The position numbers and the translations under genes were made by a program. From positions 1 through 10,990 of the forward strand of contig JAUUYD010000034.1 of NCBI GenBank assembly GCA_030590585.1: DNA of 10,990 nt. The letters run 5' to 3'. This stretch comes from Spirochaeta sp. Lineage in GTDB: Bacteria; Spirochaetota; Spirochaetia; Spirochaetales_E; Spirochaetaceae_B. Below, piece by piece: positions 7,832 through 10,990 of the stretch. Within the stretch, counting starts at the first letter, position 1. The number at the start of each line of letters is the position of its first letter. The notes beneath the pieces are model-generated. The model saw only the letters and a list, made by a program, of their open reading frames with translations, had not been told where the DNA came from and ran no database searches.

Positions 7832-9438
7832 TCCTTATTCATCAGTTTTACCGCCGCGCTAATAAAATCCCGGAATAGCGGTCCGGCTTCCAGAGGACTG
7901 GATGTGAATTCCGGATGGAATTGAACACCCACCGACCATGGATGATTCGGCCATTCAGCAGATTCCACCAGCTGACCATCGGGAGTGAAGGCTGAAAAAA
8001 CCAAACCGGATTTTTCCAGTCTATCACGATAACTGTTATTCACCTCATAGCGATGCCGATGTCTCTCTTTGATACTCGTTTTTCCATAAGCCTTATTCAG
8101 AAGCGTCCCTTCAACAGCTACCGATTCACTTAATCCCAGACGCATCGTTCCACCGTATTGAGTAACATCCACCTGCTCCTCAAGTAATGCAATGACATTG
8201 GATGGTCCGTCGGGGGTAAACTCACTGCTGTTTGCCTCGGGGATATCGGCTATATGACGTGCCCATTCAATTACCTGTATCTGCATGCCAAGACATATCC
8301 CCAGATACGGCAATCCGCTCTCCCGGGCCGCACGTACCGCAGAAATCATGCCGGGAATACCGCGCTCACCGAATCCGCCTGGTATAAGCAGGCCTTGTAC
8401 ACCGGCAAGGGCTTCCTTTGTCTTCTCAGGACTTATAAGAGTTTCAGAATCAATTTTACGGATTTTTATACGTACACCGTTGGCAATTGCCCCATGGACA
8501 AGGGATTCATCGATGGATTTATACGAATCATCAAGCTCGATGTACTTGCCCACCATGGCTATCTCAACAATTTCACTGGATGATTTCCAGGTTTCAGATA
8601 CTTTTTCCCACGCACTGAACTTATCATCCTTTAAATCCAGACCCAATCGCTCGCATACCACCTTATCCAATCCCTGGGCCCGGTACACTACAGGTATCTC
8701 ATAGATAGTCGTGTTCACATCATGAGCCGATAAAACACATTCGTAATCGATATTGGTGAAATTCGCAATTTTACGTTTCATCGCATCATCCATCTCTGTG
8801 GCGATACGGCAGAGAAGAACCTCCGGCTGTATACCGATTTCCCTGAGAGTTTTTACAGAATGCTGTGTGGGTTTGGTTTTCAGCTCCCCGCCGGTAACAG
8901 TGGGAATCAGGGAAACATGGACACTGATGGCATCCCGCCGGGAACGTTCATGAATAATCTGTCTGACAGCTTCAAGGAAAGGAATGGATTCGATATCACC
9001 GACAGTTCCGCCAATTTCAATAATGGTGACATCAATGCCCTCTTTTTCACCCAGTGTGTAAATCCGCCGTTTTATCTCGTCGGTGATATGGGGAACCACT
9101 TGTACACATTTTCCCAGGTAATCACCTTTTCGTTCTTTGCGGATAACTTCCTGATAAACCTGTCCGGTAGTAATAGAATTGGCCGCGCTTAACGGGGAGG
9201 CGGTAAATCGGGCGTAGTTTCCCAGATCAAGGTCAGTTTCCGCACCATCATCGGTAACAAAAACCTCGCCATGCTGATAAGGGCTCATAGTTCCTGCATC
9301 AACGTTCAAATACGGATCTATCTTGATCATACAGACCGACAATCCGCGGCTTTCCAGCAAACTCCCAAGAGATGAAGCCGCGATGCCCTTACCCAGGCTC
9401 GAGCAAACACCGCCGGTAACAAAAATGTACTTCCTCAT
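7825..9438 (-). CDS. pyrG: CTP synthase (glutamine-hydrolysing), 537 aa
   Basis: This enzyme converts UTP, ATP and glutamine (or ammonia) to CTP, the last step of cytidine nucleotide synthesis, in the cytoplasm. The N-terminal synthetase domain (about 1-270) carries the nucleotide-binding loop GGVCSSLGKG at 9-18; most homologues have V rather than C at the fourth position. It is followed by IDPYLNVDAGTMSPYQHGEV (40-59) and EIGGTVGDIES (141-151). The C-terminal class I glutamine amidotransferase domain (about 290-530) shows the oxyanion region PGGFGERG (353-360), nucleophile C382 in GICLGMQ, and catalytic H508 and E510 in HPE. Length is standard and all key residues are present. No Shine-Dalgarno precedes the ATG; a promoter ends 8 nt before it, suggesting a nearly leaderless transcript. 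The gene follows the NrpR-like regulator by 74 bp and precedes the SH3 lipoprotein gene by 20 bp. Confidence 0.98.
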   Translation of the reverse strand: MRKYIFVTGGVCSSLGKGIAASSLGSLLESRGLSVCMIKIDPYLNVDAGTMSPYQHGEVFVTDDGAETDLDLGNYARFTASPLSAANSITTGQVYQEVIRKERKGDYLGKCVQVVPHITDEIKRRIYTLGEKEGIDVTIIEIGGTVGDIESIPFLEAVRQIIHERSRRDAISVHVSLIPTVTGGELKTKPTQHSVKTLREIGIQPEVLLCRIATEMDDAMKRKIANFTNIDYECVLSAHDVNTTIYEIPVVYRAQGLDKVVCERLGLDLKDDKFSAWEKVSETWKSSSEIVEIAMVGKYIELDDSYKSIDESLVHGAIANGVRIKIRKIDSETLISPEKTKEALAGVQGLLIPGGFGERGIPGMISAVRAARESGLPYLGICLGMQIQVIEWARHIADIPEANSSEFTPDGPSNVIALLEEQVDVTQYGGTMRLGLSESVAVEGTLLNKAYGKTSIKERHRHRYEVNNSYRDRLEKSGLVFSAFTPDGQLVESAEWPNHPWSVGVQFHPEFTSSPLEAGPLFRDFISAAVKLMNKDS

Positions 9439-9446
9439 GGGGTTTT

Positions 9447-9476
9447 ATTATCCCCGGCAGACGGGGTTGTGGTCAA
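9447..9476 (-). promoter_or_regulatory. Promoter of pyrG, probably leaderless or nearly so
   Basis: On the minus strand TTGACC (9471-9476), an 18-bp spacer and GATAAT (9447-9452) form a good sigma-70 promoter. Only AAAACCCC separates the -10 from the ATG. Initiation at the usual 6-8 nt from the -10 would fall in the C4 run or almost on the ATG. This agrees with the absence of a Shine-Dalgarno. Confidence 0.55.
9452..9466 (-). promoter_or_regulatory. GC-rich inverted repeat in the pyrG promoter spacer
   Basis: CCCCG and CGGGG arms flank 5 bases and lie between the pyrG -35 and -10, touching the -10. A repressor bound here would compete with RNA polymerase. No known CTP- or nitrogen-responsive consensus is recognised. 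Confidence 0.35.
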
Positions 9477-9512
9477 CGCCAATTCTAAAAAGCAATTAAT
9501 GAGATGATAATC

Positions 9513-10520
9513 TTATTTCAGTCTTGAAAGCCGTAATGAAAGTTCTTCAAAGGGAAAAAGCGCCGCATAATCAATTAAGCCCGATAGAGCCTTGGATTCA
9601 ATGGGGATTCCCTCTTCCACCAGAGGTGCAACAGCGTTCAGACCACCGGCAATAATTAAGCCTGCTCTCCCGTCACCCACAGGAATATCCAGAAGAGATT
9701 GACTTGAGTAACCCAATTTAAGAAAACCGCCCAGCCCCCGATTCTTTAACTGGGCATCGGCCTCAAGGGCTCTGTCCCTGGCTGAAGCCGGGATTTCCCT
9801 GAAACTGGCTCCAATCTGACCGTTTCCATCCCGGGCCGCATCGGCTGTGCTGGTCATTCCGCTGGTAATATAGATTTCAAGCGGATCCAAACTGGTACCG
9901 TCATAACGGATAACAGCCGTAAAACGATCCGGTGCCCTGTCATGAATCTCCAGCAGCCCACCGAAAACACTTGTCACCGGAATACCCGCCTGAATCAAGG
10001 CACCGTTGAATGTAATGGAACAGACAGTGCCAAGCCCCATCATCCCGTCTGGAATAAGATGATCACCGATCTGATCGCCTTCATCGATGAGTGCCATCAG
10101 TGTACCGTGAGCCAGGCCGGAAGAAAAAACCGGCGGAACCAACGCGGCAACAGCGTCCCTGTGGACCTTATCCACAAGGGAGAGATTCACCAGTACCGTA
10201 CCTCGGGCATTTTCCGGATTAAAGCTCATTTTGAAGGTCATATCGTCAATCTTGGATGAAAGAAAACCAACCCGATCGTAGACATGAGCCTTGGCCAGCT
10301 CCATCAGCCCCCCGGGAGTGAGGAATCGGCCTTTTTTCTCTTTGTATCCTGTAAACCCGAGTGTATCCAGGGCTTGGAGATGAAATCTGACCGTCCTCTC
10401 ACTGATATCCATTCCCCGGGAAACAAGCTGTTCCTGTATCCTCTGACTGGACAGCGGTGCCCCGGATTCCCGCAGGATTTTCATCATCTGAAGACGTTTT
10501 CGCTCAACCCTTTCACTCAT
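9513..10520 (-). CDS. NrpR-family (DUF128) transcriptional regulator with winged-helix domain, 335 aa
   Basis: Residues about 1-70 are a winged helix-turn-helix (KRLQMMKILRESGAPLSS, recognition helix near SERTVRFHLQAL at 40-51, wing FTGYKEKKGRFLTPGG). From about residue 80 to the end lies a single NrpR/DUF128 effector domain, recognised from GLGTVCSITFNGALIQAGIP (162-181), FGGLLEI (186-192), YDGTSLDPLEIYITSGMTS (206-224), GASFREIPA (237-245) and GLIIAGGLNAVAP (287-299). In methanogenic archaea NrpR represses nitrogen fixation and glutamine synthetase genes, and 2-oxoglutarate relieves the repression. This protein has one HTH and one effector domain, whereas some archaeal versions have two effector domains. 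Its position near gltBD and pyrG supports a nitrogen role, but targets are inferred. The start is taken at the first ATG, immediately before the HTH; no Shine-Dalgarno is present. Another DUF128 function is possible, so no symbol is assigned. Confidence 0.9.
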   Translation of the reverse strand: MSERVERKRLQMMKILRESGAPLSSQRIQEQLVSRGMDISERTVRFHLQALDTLGFTGYKEKKGRFLTPGGLMELAKAHVYDRVGFLSSKIDDMTFKMSFNPENARGTVLVNLSLVDKVHRDAVAALVPPVFSSGLAHGTLMALIDEGDQIGDHLIPDGMMGLGTVCSITFNGALIQAGIPVTSVFGGLLEIHDRAPDRFTAVIRYDGTSLDPLEIYITSGMTSTADAARDGNGQIGASFREIPASARDRALEADAQLKNRGLGGFLKLGYSSQSLLDIPVGDGRAGLIIAGGLNAVAPLVEEGIPIESKALSGLIDYAALFPFEELSLRLSRLK

Positions 10521-10527
10521 AAGCGCA

Positions 10528-10557
10528 AGACTAACCCGGGGATAGAATCACTGTCAA
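10528..10557 (-). promoter_or_regulatory. Candidate promoter of the NrpR-like gene, leaderless layout
   Basis: On the minus strand a perfect TTGACA (10552-10557), an 18-bp spacer and TAGTCT (10528-10533, a TANNNT match only) end 7 nt before the ATG. This matches the other two Shine-Dalgarno-less genes here. An alternative promoter, TTGACG (10578-10583), 17 bp, TATTTG (10555-10560), would give a leader of about 25-30 nt. Confidence 0.4.
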
Positions 10558-10564
10558 ATATGAC
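10553..10564. promoter_or_regulatory. Short inverted repeat over the -35 of the NrpR-like gene
   Basis: GTCA and TGAC arms flank AATA. The repeat lies on the -35 of the proposed leaderless promoter and on the -10 of the alternative one, so a protein bound here would affect either. It is short, and chance occurrence is quite possible. Confidence 0.25.
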
Positions 10565-10582
10565 GATAAACACTTGCCGTCA
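10561..10582. promoter_or_regulatory. Inverted repeat TGACG-N12-CGTCA in the divergent intergenic region
   Basis: Two perfect 5-bp arms sit roughly mid-way between the NrpR-like gene and the plus-strand lipoprotein gene, upstream of both proposed -35 elements. The spacing suits a dimeric regulator on adjacent faces of the helix. It could be an autoregulatory site, but nothing in the sequence names the binding protein. Confidence 0.3.
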
Positions 10583-10589
10583 AAAGATA

Positions 10590-10619
10590 TTGGAAGATAG
10601 TCGAACTTCCTGTTATCTT
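10590..10619 (+). promoter_or_regulatory. Candidate promoter of the plus-strand lipoprotein gene, leaderless layout
   Basis: TTGGAA (10590-10595), 18 bp, TATCTT (10614-10619) end 7 nt before the ATG at 10627. Shifting the -10 by one base gives TTATCT with a 17-bp spacer. No Shine-Dalgarno is present upstream of either tandem ATG. Confidence 0.45.
10592..10610 (+). promoter_or_regulatory. Inverted repeat GGAAG-N9-CTTCC in the lipoprotein promoter spacer
   Basis: Perfect 5-bp arms cover the end of the -35 and most of the spacer, a typical repressor position. The GGAA/TTCC half-sites are those of the M. maripaludis NrpR operator, but the gap between them is 11 rather than 6 bases. That changes helical phasing, so identity as an NrpR site is speculative. 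Confidence 0.35.
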
Positions 10620-10626
10620 TAGTACT

Positions 10627-10990
10627 ATGATGTTTAGAAATCGATTAACAGTTTTAAGCCTTGTTTTCTTACTGACCTCTATTGCCTTGAGCAGCTGTAT
10701 GGTTGAGCAGAGACTCACATTAAGCTCCGATCACTCCGGAGTATGGATTCTGGAAGGCGGAGCCATGCCTTTCACCGCAGCAGCACTGAACGATTTGGCA
10801 ATTCTCGGCGGATATGACAATGCAACGGCCCTTTACGATGAGGCGGTGATTAACTCCAGAAATGATCTGGCTAAACGGGATGATATCAACAGCTATCAGG
10901 TTGACAGAGATGGCCCTCAAGGTTGGAAGGCCGAGATTGATTTTCAGGATATAGAATCCCTGCTGGGAAGCGCTGAGGCCGGGGGCATCG
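10627..10990 (+). CDS. Putative lipoprotein, N-terminal 121 residues, runs off the right edge
   Basis: An open frame begins with tandem ATGs at 10627 and 10630 and continues without a stop to the window end. The N-terminus is a clear lipoprotein signal peptide: basic residues R4 and R6, a hydrophobic core (LTVLSLVFLLTSIAL), and the lipobox LSSC with C24 as the predicted lipidated cysteine. The mature part begins MVEQRLTLSSDHSGVWILEG and continues with a mixed region (NDLAKRDDINSYQVD, then WKAEIDFQDIESLLG). The start of the mature protein, with beta-strand-like residues just after the cysteine, loosely resembles LppM-like bacterial lipoproteins, but I do not recognise the family. It is divergent from the NrpR-like gene across 106 bp and may share regulatory sites with it. 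The function is unknown. Confidence 0.8.
   Translation, partial: MMFRNRLTVLSLVFLLTSIALSSCMVEQRLTLSSDHSGVWILEGGAMPFTAAALNDLAILGGYDNATALYDEAVINSRNDLAKRDDINSYQVDRDGPQGWKAEIDFQDIESLLGSAEAGGI

Noticed and set aside
8254..8704. Plus-strand open frames of 109 and 139 codons inside pyrG
   Set aside because: Antisense shadows of a complete, highly conserved CTP synthase.
9477..9512. Terminator after the NrpR-like gene
   Set aside because: There is a T5 run (minus strand) but no stable hairpin before it, so no intrinsic terminator can be called.
10592..10610. Direct match to the methanogen NrpR operator GGAA-N6-TTCC
   Set aside because: The half-sites match but the spacing is 11 bases, so it is reported only as an inverted repeat, not as a known operator.
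10720..10920. 66-codon minus-strand open frame near the right edge
   Set aside because: It is antisense to the plus-strand lipoprotein frame, which has a clear signal peptide and lipobox; the minus frame shows nothing recognisable.

Overview
This window is a compact, bacterial-style stretch of chromosome holding nitrogen and glutamine metabolism genes plus envelope lipoproteins. Nearly all of it is coding, and no gap exceeds about 110 bases. Five complete genes and one broken partial gene lie on the minus strand. One partial gene lies on the plus strand at the right edge. I see no tRNA, rRNA, CRISPR array, insertion sequence or phage gene. A free-living spirochaete or similar Gram-negative anaerobe would fit, based on two lipoproteins with relaxed lipoboxes (VVSC, LSSC), a periplasmic Reg_prop-type sensor start, and an NrpR-type regulator in a bacterium. 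This is an inference of moderate to low confidence.

Layout, right to left in the direction of minus-strand transcription: (i) a divergent intergenic region (10521-10626) separates a plus-strand lipoprotein gene from a regulator of the NrpR family (9513-10520), best known as the 2-oxoglutarate-responsive nitrogen repressor of methanogenic archaea; (ii) pyrG, CTP synthase (7825-9438); (iii) a lipoprotein with a bacterial SH3 domain and an unrecognised C-terminal part (6602-7804), 20 bp after pyrG; (iv) gltB and gltD, the large and small subunits of NADPH-type glutamate synthase (1982-6508 and 558-1982), overlapping by one base; (v) the beginning of a Reg_prop beta-propeller sensor gene (1-511), interrupted by an apparent +1 frameshift in a homopolymer run.

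Functional logic: GltBD consumes glutamine and 2-oxoglutarate, PyrG consumes glutamine, and NrpR proteins sense 2-oxoglutarate. The NrpR-like protein is therefore a plausible local nitrogen regulator of gltBD and perhaps of neighbouring genes. The gltB promoter is easy to read: TTGACA, 18 bp, TATTCT, then a clear Shine-Dalgarno. It has an inverted repeat on each side, and these are candidate operators.

A second theme is promoter and start architecture. nrpR, pyrG and the plus-strand lipoprotein gene lack a Shine-Dalgarno. Each has a -35 hexamer, an 18-bp spacer and a -10-like hexamer ending only 7-8 nt before the ATG, as expected for leaderless or nearly leaderless mRNAs. gltB, gltD and the SH3 lipoprotein gene have strong Shine-Dalgarno sequences.
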